A DNA stretch of 64,000 bases, taken from Belnapia mucosa. GTDB taxonomy: Bacteria > Pseudomonadota > Alphaproteobacteria > Acetobacterales > Acetobacteraceae. Positions within the stretch are counted from its first letter, which is position 1. Each line of letters opens with the position of its first letter. Positions 26,817 to 35,891 of the stretch are shown one piece after another. The DNA is taken from NCBI RefSeq assembly GCF_016775475.1, contig NZ_JAEUXJ010000011.1:1-64000 (forward strand), in the 5' to 3' direction. The notes beneath the pieces were generated by a model that did no database searches, was not told the origin of the DNA, and saw only the letters and a program-made list of their open reading frames with translations. Made by a program: the position numbers and the translations under genes.

Positions 26817-28397
26817 ATGACTAAGACAGGCGCCCGGGCCAGGCGCAACACCATCGGCGATGCGCTGAGCCGCGCCGCGACCCGCTTCCGCACCAGCCAG
26901 GCGCTGCGCTTCGCCGGGCGCGACTGGAGCTATGCCGCGCTGGATGCGGCGGCGACGCGGGTCGGCCGCTGCCTGCTTGCGGCCGGCCTTGTGCCGGGCG
27001 ACCGCGTCGTCGCCTATGGCCGCAACTCGGATGCCTATCTGCTGCTCTGGCTCGGCTGCGCCCGGGCCGGGCTCGTGCATGTGCCGATCAATTTCGCCCT
27101 GACGCCGAAGGAGGTGGAATACGTCCTCCGCCAGTCGGGTGCGGCGTTGCTGCTGCATCAGCCGGCGCTCGCCGCCGCGGCCGAGGCGGCGCGGGGCGCC
27201 GTGCCGGGCGTGCGGGGCGGCACCATCGATGCCGGGGAGGGGCCGCTCGACATCCTCGCCGCCGCGCTCGACCCACGCTGGGATGCAGGCGAGCCGCTCG
27301 GGGAGGAGGTGGAGGACGAGGATCTCGTCCAGATCATGTACACCTCCGGCACCACAGGCGCGCCGAAGGGCGCGATGATGTCGCACCGCGCGCTGCTGAC
27401 CGAGTATCTCAGCACCATCATCGAACTCGAGATGGCACGCGACGACCGCGCCCTGGCCGCCCTGCCGCTTTATCACACGGCGCAGATGCATGCCTTCACC
27501 ATGCCGCAGCTGCTGCAGGGCATCCCGACCCTGCTGATCGATGCGCCCGTCCCCGCCACCTGCCTCGAGCTGATCGAGCGGGAGCGCATCACCGGCTTCT
27601 TCGCCCCGCCCACGGTCTGGATCAGCCTGCTGCAGCACCCGGATTTCGGCCGCCGCGACCTGTCCTGCCTGCGCAAGGTCTATTACGGTGCGAGCATCAT
27701 GCCGGTGCCCGTGCTGCAGGAACTGCGTGCCCGCCTGCCCGGCGCGCGCCCCTTCAATTGCTACGGCCAGACCGAGATCGCGCCCTTGGCGACGGTGCTG
27801 CGGCCGGAGGAGCATGAGGCGCGACCCGGCTCCATCGGCCGGCCGGTGCTGAATGTCGAGACACGCGTCGTCGACGCGGAGATGCGCGACGTGAAGCCCG
27901 GTGAGCGCGGCGAGGTCATCCATCGCTCGCCGCAGCTCCTCCTCGGCTATTGGAACATGCCGGAGGAGACGGCGCGCGCCTTCGAGGGCGGCTGGTTCCA
28001 TAGCGGCGATGTCGCGACCATCGACGAGGAAGGCTACCTCGCCATCGTCGACCGCACTAAGGACCTGATCAATACCGGCGGGGTGCTGGTGGCGAGCCGC
28101 GAGGTGGAGGAGGCGCTCTTCACCCATCCCGCTGTCGCCGAGGTGGCGGTGATCGCCGTGCCTGACCCGAAATGGATCGAGGCGGTCGCCGCCGTCGTCG
28201 TCCTCCGCCCGGAAGCACCGGCGGATGTCGAAGCCGCCCTGCTCGCCCATGCGCGCGGGCTGCTGGCGCCGTACAAGCTGCCGAAGCGCATCATCGTCGC
28301 CGAGAGCCTGCCGAAGAACACGGCCGGCAAGCTGCTGAAGCGGGAGCTGCGGCAGCTCTATGCGGGGACCGAGAGCGGCGCCCTCGGCGCGGGGTGA
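26817..28397 (+). CDS. AMP-forming fatty-acyl-CoA synthetase
   Basis: A 526-residue ANL enzyme with YTSGTTGAPKGAMMSHRAL (P-loop, about residues 178-196), LPLYHTAQMHAF, FNCYGQTEIAP, HSGDVATIDEEGYL, the hinge VDRTKDLINTGG and the catalytic lysine in PKNTAGKLLKREL. It resembles the FadD3/medium-chain and cyclohexanecarboxylate ligase group; substrate unknown. ATG at 26817 follows CTGGGGAGG; the longer in-frame start at 26748 lacks a ribosome site and is rejected. The ThDP enzyme begins 55 bases downstream on the same strand. Confidence 0.87.
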   Translation: MTKTGARARRNTIGDALSRAATRFRTSQALRFAGRDWSYAALDAAATRVGRCLLAAGLVPGDRVVAYGRNSDAYLLLWLGCARAGLVHVPINFALTPKEVEYVLRQSGAALLLHQPALAAAAEAARGAVPGVRGGTIDAGEGPLDILAAALDPRWDAGEPLGEEVEDEDLVQIMYTSGTTGAPKGAMMSHRALLTEYLSTIIELEMARDDRALAALPLYHTAQMHAFTMPQLLQGIPTLLIDAPVPATCLELIERERITGFFAPPTVWISLLQHPDFGRRDLSCLRKVYYGASIMPVPVLQELRARLPGARPFNCYGQTEIAPLATVLRPEEHEARPGSIGRPVLNVETRVVDAEMRDVKPGERGEVIHRSPQLLLGYWNMPEETARAFEGGWFHSGDVATIDEEGYLAIVDRTKDLINTGGVLVASREVEEALFTHPAVAEVAVIAVPDPKWIEAVAAVVVLRPEAPADVEAALLAHARGLLAPYKLPKRIIVAESLPKNTAGKLLKRELRQLYAGTESGALGAG

Positions 28398-28452
28398 CGG
28401 CCGCCCGGGGCCTCGCTATGGTCCCGCCACCCGAGGGATTGGAGATGCAAGG

Positions 28453-30159
28453 ATGACGCAGGCAGGGCAGGGCGAAGCGCGGCTGGGTGGGCATATCCTG
28501 GCCGATGCGCTGGTGGCACAGGGCGTCACCCATGCCTTCTGCGTCCCCGGCGAGAGCTATCTCGACCTGCTCGACGGACTCTATGCAAGGCGGAACCGCA
28601 TCGAGCTCGTGACGTGCCGCTTCGAGGCCGGGGCGGTCCATATGGCCGAGGCCCATGGCAAGCTGACCGGCAAGCCGGGCGTCGCCATCGTCACCCGCGG
28701 CCCGGGCGCCTGCCATGCGGCCATCGGCGTGCATGTCGCCTTCCAGGATTCGACGCCCCTAGTGCTGCTGATCGGCCAGATCCCCTTCGAGGAGACGGAC
28801 CGCGAGAGCTTCCAGGAGGTGGACTACCGCAAGATGTTCGCCCCGCTCGCCAAGTGGGTGACTCAGATCGACGATGCGGCCCGCATCCCGGAGCTGATGG
28901 CGCATGCCTTCGACGTGGCGACCAGCGGCCGGCCAGGCCCGGTTGTCGTCGCCATCTCGGAGGAGATGCAGCGCAAGATGGTCACGGTGCCCGATATCGG
29001 CCCGGCCGAGGTCGCGCCGGCCTATCCCTCGCCGGCGGCGATGGAGCGGATGATGGCGCTGCTGGCCGGCGCCAAGCGGCCGCTCGCGGTGCTCGGCGGC
29101 GGCGGTGCCTGGACGGCGCAGGGCCGCGCCGATATCCGAGACTTCCTCCTCGCCAACGACCTGCCGGTCGCGGTCAGCTTCCGGCGCCAGGGGCTGTTCG
29201 ACAACACTTCGCCCAATTATGTCGGCGATCTCGGCGTCGGCGCCGATGCGGCGTTGGTGGCGAGGGCAAAGCAGTGCGACCTCTTCCTCGCCATCGGCAC
29301 CCGGCTCGGGGAGCCGATCTCGCAGGGCTACACGCTGTTCGACATGGCGGGCGGGACGCCGATCGTCCATGTCTATCCCGACCAGGCGGAGATCGGCCGG
29401 GTCTATCGCCCGGCGCTTGGCATCACCAGCGACCTGGCCGCCTTCGCCGCCGCCGCCAAGGCGACGCAGCCCGTGGCGAACCCGGCCTGGACCGGCTGGC
29501 GGGCGGAGCTGCGGATGGCGCGCGAGGCGCAGGCGAAGGCCGGCAGCTATGAGGGGCCGCTGAACCTCGCTGTCGCCCTGCAGGAGCTGGAGAAGGCCCT
29601 GCCGCCCGACACCATCTACACGACCGATGCCGGCAATTTCGCCACCTGGCCGACGCGCTTCATGCATCTGACGGAAGGTCAGGATTTCCTCGGGCCCACC
29701 AACGGCGCCATGGGCTACAGCGTGCCGGCTGCGATCGGCGCCAAGATCACCTATCCGCAGCGCACCGTCATTTCCTTCGTCGGCGATGGCGGCTTTCTGA
29801 TGACGGGGCAGGAGATAGCGACCGCCTTCCATCATTCGGTCAACCCGATCATCCTCGTCTTCAACAACGGGATGTACGGCACGATCCGCATGCATCAGGA
29901 ACGGCATTATCCCGGCCGCGTCTCCGCGACCCAGCTCACCAACCCGGACTTCGCCAAGTTCATCGAGAGCTTCGGCGGCCATGGCGAGGTGGTCGAGGCG
30001 ACCGACCAGCTGGTGCCGGCGGTGAAGCGGGCGATCGCCAGCGGCAAGCCCGCCATCGTCGAGGTGCGGACCAATCCGGAGCAGGTGACGAACCGCTCGA
30101 CCATCGAGCAGCTGCGCGAGCAGGCACGGAAGGCCGCGACGGCGCCTGCCCAAGCTTAA
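28453..30159 (+). CDS. Thiamine-diphosphate-dependent enzyme, acetolactate-synthase-like
   Basis: A 568-residue three-domain ThDP enzyme. The cofactor-activating Glu58 is in CRFEAGAVHMAEA, the central domain has LGGGGAW, and the ThDP/Mg motif is GDG (444-446) to NN (471-472). Members of this subgroup are annotated as acetolactate synthase large-subunit-like, but the sequence lacks the features needed to say it makes acetolactate. A regulatory ilvN gene is not adjacent. It could be a benzoylformate- or sulfopyruvate-decarboxylase-like enzyme. A strong hairpin 53 bases after the stop separates it from the convergent next gene. Confidence 0.82.
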   Translation: MTQAGQGEARLGGHILADALVAQGVTHAFCVPGESYLDLLDGLYARRNRIELVTCRFEAGAVHMAEAHGKLTGKPGVAIVTRGPGACHAAIGVHVAFQDSTPLVLLIGQIPFEETDRESFQEVDYRKMFAPLAKWVTQIDDAARIPELMAHAFDVATSGRPGPVVVAISEEMQRKMVTVPDIGPAEVAPAYPSPAAMERMMALLAGAKRPLAVLGGGGAWTAQGRADIRDFLLANDLPVAVSFRRQGLFDNTSPNYVGDLGVGADAALVARAKQCDLFLAIGTRLGEPISQGYTLFDMAGGTPIVHVYPDQAEIGRVYRPALGITSDLAAFAAAAKATQPVANPAWTGWRAELRMAREAQAKAGSYEGPLNLAVALQELEKALPPDTIYTTDAGNFATWPTRFMHLTEGQDFLGPTNGAMGYSVPAAIGAKITYPQRTVISFVGDGGFLMTGQEIATAFHHSVNPIILVFNNGMYGTIRMHQERHYPGRVSATQLTNPDFAKFIESFGGHGEVVEATDQLVPAVKRAIASGKPAIVEVRTNPEQVTNRSTIEQLREQARKAATAPAQA

Positions 30160-30211
30160 TCCAATGCGCCCGGTGCCCCGCCAGGGGCGAGGCCGGGCCG
30201 TGATGCCTGCG

Positions 30212-30238
30212 TGCGGTGGGGCTTACCGCCCCACCGCA
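30212..30238. terminator. Bidirectional terminator-like hairpin
   Basis: Eleven-base perfect arms TGCGGTGGGGC (212-222 of this kilobase) and GCCCCACCGCA flank a TTACC loop between two convergent genes. The right arm and loop include the last codons and the stop of the gamma-glutamyltransferase-like gene. No T-run follows on either side, so it may need Rho or act by stalling. Confidence 0.6.
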
Positions 30239-32004
30239 TAACCCTGCATGCCGCGCGGATTGGCGCCGGCAAAGATCTGCCCATCGGCCTCCAGCCTCGC
30301 CCCGGTGAGCCGGCCCTCGGACCATTCGCCGCCCAGCTCGGCGACATGGCCGCGCGATGTCAGCTCCTCCAGCACCGCCAGCGCGTAGCCGCCTTCCAGC
30401 ACCAGCTTCCCCGGTCGGGCGCCGCGGGGCCAGAAGCTGCTGATCCAGTGCTCGGAATGGAAGCTCGGCAGGTCAATCGCCTGCTGGATGTTGAAGCCAT
30501 GGTTCAGCATCCGCGTCAGCATGATCGGCTGCCACTGGTCCTGCTGCTCGCCGCCCGGCGTGCCAAAGCTCATCCAGGGCTTGCCGTCGCGCAGCACCAT
30601 GGAGGGCGAGAGGGTGGTGCGCGGCCGCTTGCCCGGCTGCAGGCCGTTCGGCAGCGACTCGTCCAGCCAGAACATCTGGCAGCGGGAGCCGAGGCAGAAG
30701 CCGAGGCCCGGAATCGCCGGGGAGCTCTGCAGCCAGCCGGCCGAGGGGGTGGCGCTGACGAAATTGCCCCACTGGTCGATCACATCGACATGGCAGGTAT
30801 CGCCGCCCGAGGCGCCGAGGCGGGAGACGGTCGGCTCGCCCGTGCCGGCGGCCATGGTCAGCGCGCCGGCCCGCTGCACCGCCGCGGCATAGTCGGTGCG
30901 CGGCTGCCGCCCATCCGGCGTGCCGGGGCGGAATTCGTTGTTCGCCTCGCGGCCGATCAACGCGCGGCGGGCGGCGTTGTACTCGGCCGAGAGCAGGGTC
31001 GCCATCGGCACATCGGTGAAGGCCGGATCGCCATAGAAGGCCTCGCGGTCGGCGAAGGCGAGCTTCATCGCCTCGGTCACGGCATGCGCATACTCCGCCC
31101 CGACCGGATCCATGGCCGCGAGGTCGAAGCCTTCCAGCAGGGCGAGGGTCTGGAGCATGGCCGGACCCTGGCTCCAGGGTCCGCATTTCAGGACGGTATG
31201 GCCGCGATAGTCCTGGGTCAGCGGCTGCTCGATGCCCGCGTGCCAGCCAGCCATGTCATCCCCCGTCAGCAGCGAATGATGCCGCCGGCCGGAGGTGTCG
31301 AGCGCGGCGAAGTCGCGACCGAAGCGGTCGATCGCCTCAGCGACGAAGCCGCCATACCAGATGTTCCGCGCCGCCTCGATCTGCCCCTCGCGGTCGCTGC
31401 TCGCCGCCTCCGCCTCCCGCACCACCCGCCTATAGGTCTCGGCGAGATCGGGATTGGTGTAGAGGCCGCCCGGCGTCAGACCGCGCAGCCAAAGCGCAGC
31501 GGAGGTCTTCCACTCCGTCTCGAAGAGCGGCCGCACCGTCTCGATGGTGGCGCAGACGCGCCCCACCACATGGGCGCCGCGCGCGGCATAGCCGATCGCG
31601 TAGTCGAGCACGTCGCGCAGCCGCCAGGTGCCATGGTCGCGCAGCATCAGCGCCCAGGCATCGAAGGCGCCGGGGATCGGGGCGCAGAGGAAACCGGTGC
31701 CGGGCACGATATCGAGGCCGAGCTCGCCCTTCAGCTTCTGCACCGTCATCGCCGCCGGCGCCGGCCCCTGGCCGCAGATCACCTGCTGCGCACCGAGCCG
31801 GGCGCTGTGCAGGATGATCGGGCAGTCCCCGCCCGGCCCGTTCAGATGCGGCTCCACGATCTGCAGGGTGAAGCCGGCCGCCGCCGCCGCGTCGAAGGCA
31901 TTGCCGCCCCGCTCCAGCACGGACATCCCGACCTGGGACGCGATCCAATGGGTGGTGGCGACGGCGCCGAAGGTGCCGGCGATCTCGGGCCGCGTGGTGA
32001 ACAT
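30223..32004 (-). CDS. Gamma-glutamyltransferase family protein
   Basis: A 593-residue Ntn-hydrolase-fold protein of the GGT family. The autocleavage site that creates the catalytic Thr is visible as GGDTCHVDVID with Thr403; true GGTs have T-T-H here, so the second Thr is Cys. LNGPGGDCPI, GPWSQGP, and RPRTTLSPSMVLRDGKPWMSFGTPGG match the family. No signal peptide is seen, whereas classical GGT is periplasmic. Members may hydrolyse gamma-glutamyl amides or cephalosporin-like amides; substrate unknown. GGGAGACGG precedes the ATG at 32004. It is divergent from phnN by 79 bases. Confidence 0.85.
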   Translation of the reverse strand: MFTTRPEIAGTFGAVATTHWIASQVGMSVLERGGNAFDAAAAAGFTLQIVEPHLNGPGGDCPIILHSARLGAQQVICGQGPAPAAMTVQKLKGELGLDIVPGTGFLCAPIPGAFDAWALMLRDHGTWRLRDVLDYAIGYAARGAHVVGRVCATIETVRPLFETEWKTSAALWLRGLTPGGLYTNPDLAETYRRVVREAEAASSDREGQIEAARNIWYGGFVAEAIDRFGRDFAALDTSGRRHHSLLTGDDMAGWHAGIEQPLTQDYRGHTVLKCGPWSQGPAMLQTLALLEGFDLAAMDPVGAEYAHAVTEAMKLAFADREAFYGDPAFTDVPMATLLSAEYNAARRALIGREANNEFRPGTPDGRQPRTDYAAAVQRAGALTMAAGTGEPTVSRLGASGGDTCHVDVIDQWGNFVSATPSAGWLQSSPAIPGLGFCLGSRCQMFWLDESLPNGLQPGKRPRTTLSPSMVLRDGKPWMSFGTPGGEQQDQWQPIMLTRMLNHGFNIQQAIDLPSFHSEHWISSFWPRGARPGKLVLEGGYALAVLEELTSRGHVAELGGEWSEGRLTGARLEADGQIFAGANPRGMQGYAVGR

Positions 32005-32083
32005 GCTGATTCCGTCTCCCGGAGGGCGTTGCCTGATGGCGTTCGGACGGGCAGAGAACGCCGGGCGGATGAGGAAGGCAAGC

Positions 32084-32605
32084 ATGCTGGTCGGGGTGGT
32101 CGGGCCCTCCGGGGCGGGGAAGGATACGCTGATGGCCGGGGCCCGTGCCGCCCTGGCCGGGGAGCCGCGCTTCCATTTCATCCAGCGCAGCATCACCCGC
32201 CCGGCCGAGGCGGGCGGCGAGGACCACCGGGCGCTGAGCCGCGCCGCATTCGAGGCCGAGCGTGCCGCCGGCTGCTTCGCCCTGTGGTGGGAGGCACATG
32301 GGCTGCTCTACGGCATCCCGGCCGATCTTCCGTCCGGGGCGGTCAACATCGCCAACCTGTCCCGCACCGTGCTGGCCGCGGCGGCGGCGCGGATGCCGCT
32401 GCTGGTGCTGGAGATCACCGCCCCGCCCGCGGTGCTGGCGGCACGCCTCGCCGCGCGCGGGCGGGAGAGGGAGGCGGATATCGCCGCCCGCCTTGCCCGC
32501 CAGGCGCCGTTGCCCGAGGGGCTGGCGGTGGTCCGGGTGCTGAACGATGGCCCGGTGGAGCAGGGCGTCGAACGGGTCGTCGCCGCGCTGCGGGCTATCC
32601 CCTGA
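32084..32605 (+). CDS. phnN: Ribose 1,5-bisphosphate phosphokinase PhnN
   Basis: A 173-residue P-loop kinase (GPSGAGKD, residues 7-14) with RSITRPAEAGGEDH as in PhnN and guanylate kinases. PhnN phosphorylates ribose 1,5-bisphosphate to PRPP, the salvage step of the C-P lyase route. The ATG at 32084 is chosen for the GAGGAAGG just upstream; ATGs at 32069 and 32037 are alternatives. It lies on the strand opposite to the phnG-phnM genes, converging with the DUF1045 gene and overlapping its 3' end by 11 bases. Confidence 0.9.
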   Translation: MLVGVVGPSGAGKDTLMAGARAALAGEPRFHFIQRSITRPAEAGGEDHRALSRAAFEAERAAGCFALWWEAHGLLYGIPADLPSGAVNIANLSRTVLAAAAARMPLLVLEITAPPAVLAARLAARGREREADIAARLARQAPLPEGLAVVRVLNDGPVEQGVERVVAALRAIP

Positions 32606-33290
32606 GCGGCACCCGCTCCGCGATCAGGAAGGGCGCGCCGGATGCCGCCTGGGTGAAGAGGGTGATGGCGGAGACCCGCCGCGGCCGGCCCGGCGCATCG
32701 CCGAGGAAATCGGTGACCGCGGGCCGCACCACCGCCATCTCCGCCGGCGTCAGGCGCCGGGTGAGGGTCACGTGGAAGCGCCATTCCTCCATCACATAGG
32801 GGTAGCCGTAGCGGGCCAGCAGTTCCTCCTGCCGCGGTGTCAGCCGGGCGCGGCGGCGGCGGGCCAGCTCCGCCTCGTCGGGCGGCAGGCGGCAGGGCTC
32901 CAGCGCCTCGACGCAGGCATCGGCCAGTGCTCCGAGGGCCGGGCAGGGGGCGGTCTCGCGCAGCGCCAGGAAGCCGTCGAGGTTCTCGACCGCGAGCGGC
33001 GGCAGGTCGAAGGGCGCGGTACGGGCGGCCAGCGCCTCGGTCGCCGCCATGGCCTCGGCCCAGCTCAGCGCCAGGCGGAAGGGCGGCTTCAGCGTCGCAT
33101 GCAAGCCATAGCCGCGCGGGTCGGCGGTGAGTTCGGCGATGTCGAGCTCCGGGAGGCTGGGCTGCGGCACGGGCGCGCCGGTCTCGGCATCCCGCCCCAG
33201 CCAGGCCGAGCCCAGCCGATGCAGCGGGTCGCCCGTCTCCGGCGCCCAATAAAGGGCGAGGCGCGCCTCCGGCGCCGGCGCCCCCATCAT
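32595..33290 (-). CDS. DUF1045 phosphonate-cluster 2H phosphodiesterase-like protein
   Basis: A 231-residue protein with two HxT motifs, HATLKPPF (His about residue 63) and HVTLTRR (about 172), the mark of the 2H phosphodiesterase superfamily. DUF1045 genes are recurrent in alphaproteobacterial phn clusters. They are suspected to open the cyclic ribose phosphate formed by C-P lyase, the step done in E. coli by PhnP, which is not found here. That role is an inference from context and fold. ATGA overlap with phnM upstream; last gene of the phn operon, convergent with phnN. Confidence 0.87.
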   Translation of the reverse strand: MMGAPAPEARLALYWAPETGDPLHRLGSAWLGRDAETGAPVPQPSLPELDIAELTADPRGYGLHATLKPPFRLALSWAEAMAATEALAARTAPFDLPPLAVENLDGFLALRETAPCPALGALADACVEALEPCRLPPDEAELARRRRARLTPRQEELLARYGYPYVMEEWRFHVTLTRRLTPAEMAVVRPAVTDFLGDAPGRPRRVSAITLFTQAASGAPFLIAERVPLRG

Positions 33291-34426
33291 GCGACGCGCG
33301 CGCCTTCCCGCCAGACCGCCTGGATCATGGGCTGGCCGTCGAGCGGCCGCACCCGCACCAGATCCGCCCGCAGCCCCGGCGCCAGCCGGCCGCGATCCGT
33401 GAGGCGGGCCATCCGCGCCGGGCCATCGGTGATGGTGGCGACCGCCTGGGGCAGGGAGATGCCGGTCGTCGCCGCCGCGATCCAGGCGGCCTCGATCATC
33501 GAGGCGGGGACATAGTCGCTGGCCAGCGCATCCACCGCCCCGGCGCGGATCAGGTCGGCGGCGGCGACATTGCCGGAATGGCTGCCGCCGCGGACGATGT
33601 TCGGGGCGCCGGCGATGACGGTCACGCCGATCTCCCGCGCCGCCTTCGCGGCATCCATGGTGACAGGGAATTCGCTGATGCGGATGCCGTCCGCCGCATT
33701 GCGGGCAATATCCGCGATATCGTCATCATCATGGCTGGCGAGCGGCAGGTCGCGATGCGCGAACCGGTCCAGCAGCCAGCGCCGCTGTGGCTCGCGCAGC
33801 CGCGCGCGGCGCTCCAGCAGTTCGGCGATGCGGGCATCGACCTCAACATCGCTCATCTGCTTCTGCCGCTGGCGCATGGCGCGGTAGCGGGGGATGTCGC
33901 GGTACTGGCCGACGCCGGGCGAATGGTCCATCAGGCTGACCATCGCCACCAGCGGATGATCGGCAACGCTCTCGACGGCCGGGACCATGTCGGTCGCCGG
34001 CAGCTCGCAGCGGAGATGCAGCAGGTGCTCCGCCTTCAGCAGCCCGGTCGGGGCAAGGGCGCCGAGATCGGCGACGCCGTCATAGAAGGTCTGCACCCGG
34101 CCGGGATCGAAGCCGAGATCGCCGAGGCAAAGCGCATCGAAGACGGTGGTCACGCCGGCCGCCGCGCATTGCGCGTCATGCGCCAGCAGGGCGGACCGGC
34201 TGGGCCAGCGGGCATTGGCGCGCGGCTGCACCTGGCGTTCCAGGTTGTCGGTGTGCAGGTCCACGACGCCGGGGATGATGTGGTCGCCGCCGCAATCCAC
34301 CGCGCCGGGCAAGGCGCTGCGGCCGGGCTGGATCTCGGCGATCCGGCTGCCGCGCAGCACCAGCGTGCCGGGGACGACATCCTCGGGCAGGACGAGCAGG
34401 GCGTTGGTGAGGATGGTCTCGGACAT
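33287..34426 (-). CDS. phnM: Alpha-D-ribose 1-methylphosphonate 5-triphosphate diphosphatase PhnM
   Basis: A 379-residue amidohydrolase-fold enzyme with the canonical PhnM metal site start VDLHTDNLERQ (about residues 55-65), VTTVFDALCLGD, SHDDDDIADI and GAPNIVRGGSHSGN. PhnM releases pyrophosphate from the 5-triphosphate to give the substrate of PhnJ. It begins at the base where phnL ends. A second, divergent PhnM-like gene lies at 39.7 kb; this copy has the orthodox HTDN motif and is the better candidate for the C-P lyase step. Confidence 0.93.
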   Translation of the reverse strand: MSETILTNALLVLPEDVVPGTLVLRGSRIAEIQPGRSALPGAVDCGGDHIIPGVVDLHTDNLERQVQPRANARWPSRSALLAHDAQCAAAGVTTVFDALCLGDLGFDPGRVQTFYDGVADLGALAPTGLLKAEHLLHLRCELPATDMVPAVESVADHPLVAMVSLMDHSPGVGQYRDIPRYRAMRQRQKQMSDVEVDARIAELLERRARLREPQRRWLLDRFAHRDLPLASHDDDDIADIARNAADGIRISEFPVTMDAAKAAREIGVTVIAGAPNIVRGGSHSGNVAAADLIRAGAVDALASDYVPASMIEAAWIAAATTGISLPQAVATITDGPARMARLTDRGRLAPGLRADLVRVRPLDGQPMIQAVWREGARVA

Positions 34427-35124
34427 CAGGCGGCGGCCGGCATGGGTTGGACCTCGAACAATCGGTCCGCGACCTGGTCGCGCACCTCGGTGTCATGAAA
34501 GATGCCGATGATGGCGGTGCCGGCGGCTTTCGCCGCCTGGATCAGCCCCACCACCACGGCGCGGTTGGCGGCATCGAGGCTGGCGGTCGGCTCATCCAGC
34601 AGCAGCACGGGGTAGAAGGGGGCGAAGCCGCGCGCCAGGTTCACCCGCTGCTGCTCGCCGCCGGAAAAGGTGGCCGGCGGCAGCCCGTGCAGCCGGGCCG
34701 GCAGGTTGAGCCGCGCCAGCAGCTCCGCCGCCCGCGCCCGTGCCGCCTCGCGGTCCAGACCGCGGGCCATCAGCGGCTCGGCGACGATATCGAGGGTGGG
34801 GACGCGCGGGATGACGCGGAGGAATTGGCTGACATGGCCCAGTGTCTCCCGCCGCACCTCCCGCACCAGCCGAGCATCGGCGGTGACGAGATCGATCTCC
34901 GCCCCCGCATGGCGGATCAGGATGCGGCCGGCGCCGACGCCGTAATTGCCATAGAGGCAGCGCATCAGGGTGGATTTCCCGGCGCCGGAGGGGCCGGCCA
35001 GCGCCACGCATTCGCCGGGTGCGACCTCCAGCTCCACCCCCTCCAGCACGGGGATGCGGGTGCCGCCCTGGAGATGCAGAGTGAAGGACTTGCCGAGCCC
35101 CTCGGTGCGGATGGCCCAGCTCAT
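34426..35124 (-). CDS. phnL: C-P lyase ABC-type subunit PhnL
   Basis: A 232-residue ABC ATPase with Walker A GPSGAGKST, signature FSGGEQQRVNLARGF and Walker B VLLLDEPTASLD. It belongs to the soluble PhnL group that associates with the C-P lyase core rather than a transporter. VTADARLVREVRRETLGHVSQFLRVIPRVP (here only named by its FLRVIPRVP end) is typical of PhnL. It overlaps phnK by 4 bases and abuts phnM. No membrane subunit is encoded nearby. Confidence 0.94.
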   Translation of the reverse strand: MSWAIRTEGLGKSFTLHLQGGTRIPVLEGVELEVAPGECVALAGPSGAGKSTLMRCLYGNYGVGAGRILIRHAGAEIDLVTADARLVREVRRETLGHVSQFLRVIPRVPTLDIVAEPLMARGLDREAARARAAELLARLNLPARLHGLPPATFSGGEQQRVNLARGFAPFYPVLLLDEPTASLDAANRAVVVGLIQAAKAAGTAIIGIFHDTEVRDQVADRLFEVQPMPAAA

Positions 35125-35891
35125 GCCGCGAGCACCGAGGCGACGAGGAGCTGGGTGTATTCGTGCTGCGGATCGTCCAGCACCCGGTCCGTCAGCCCCT
35201 GTTCCACCACCTGCCCCCGGCGCATCACCAGCAGCCGGTGCGCCAGCAGCCGCGCCGCGGCGATGTCATGCGTCACGATCACCACCGCGATGCCGAGATC
35301 GGCGACCAGCGCCCGGATCAGGTCGAGCAATCTCGCCTGGACGGAGACGTCGAGCCCGCCCGTCGGCTCATCCATGAAGACCAGCCGCGGCCGCGTCACC
35401 AGGGTGCGGGCAATTTGCAGCCGCTGCTGCATGCCGCCCGAAAACAGCGCCGGCATGCCGTCGATCCGCTCCGGGTCGATCTCGACGCGGCGCAGCCATT
35501 CCGTCGCTTCGGTGCGGATGCGGCCGTAATGCCGGGCGCCGGTCGCCATCAGCCGCTCGCCGATATTGCCGCCGGCCGAGACGCGCATCCGCAGCCCGTC
35601 GCGCGGGTTCTGGTGGACGAAGCCCCAATCGGTGCGGTGCAGCTGGCGCAGCGCCGCCTCGCCCATCGCATGGATCACATGCACAGCGCCGTCCGGGTCG
35701 CGGTAGCGCACCTCGCCGGAGTCCGGCCGCATCATGCCGGAGAGGACGCGCAGCAGCGTCGTCTTGCCCGAGCCGCTTTCGCCGACGATGGCGACCACCT
35801 CGCCGGGATGGACCTCGATCGAGACATCCTCCAGCGCCGGCACGGCACCGAAGCGGAGGTTGAGGCCATGCGCTTCCAGCAGCGCGCTCAT
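35121..35891 (-). CDS. phnK: C-P lyase ABC-type subunit PhnK
   Basis: A 256-residue ABC ATPase, Walker A GESGSGKTT (about residues 37-45), signature FSGGMQQRLQIARTL, Walker B LVFMDEPTGGLDVSVQ. PhnK dimers bind the PhnGHIJ core complex and are needed for phosphonate cleavage in vivo. The WGFVHQNPRDGLRM segment identifies it as PhnK rather than an oligopeptide transporter ATPase. ATGA overlaps on both sides show translational coupling with phnJ and phnL. Confidence 0.94.
   Translation of the reverse strand: MSALLEAHGLNLRFGAVPALEDVSIEVHPGEVVAIVGESGSGKTTLLRVLSGMMRPDSGEVRYRDPDGAVHVIHAMGEAALRQLHRTDWGFVHQNPRDGLRMRVSAGGNIGERLMATGARHYGRIRTEATEWLRRVEIDPERIDGMPALFSGGMQQRLQIARTLVTRPRLVFMDEPTGGLDVSVQARLLDLIRALVADLGIAVVIVTHDIAAARLLAHRLLVMRRGQVVEQGLTDRVLDDPQHEYTQLLVASVLAA

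Noticed and set aside
24357..28250. Antisense open frame of about 1,300 codons opposite cysK, cysE, osmC and an acyl-CoA synthetase
   Set aside because: Same reason; the plus-strand genes carry clear family motifs and ribosome sites.
32005..32196. Longer start of the GGT-like gene
   Set aside because: The extension overlaps phnN on the other strand and lacks a ribosome site; the GGGAGACGG before 32004 is convincing.
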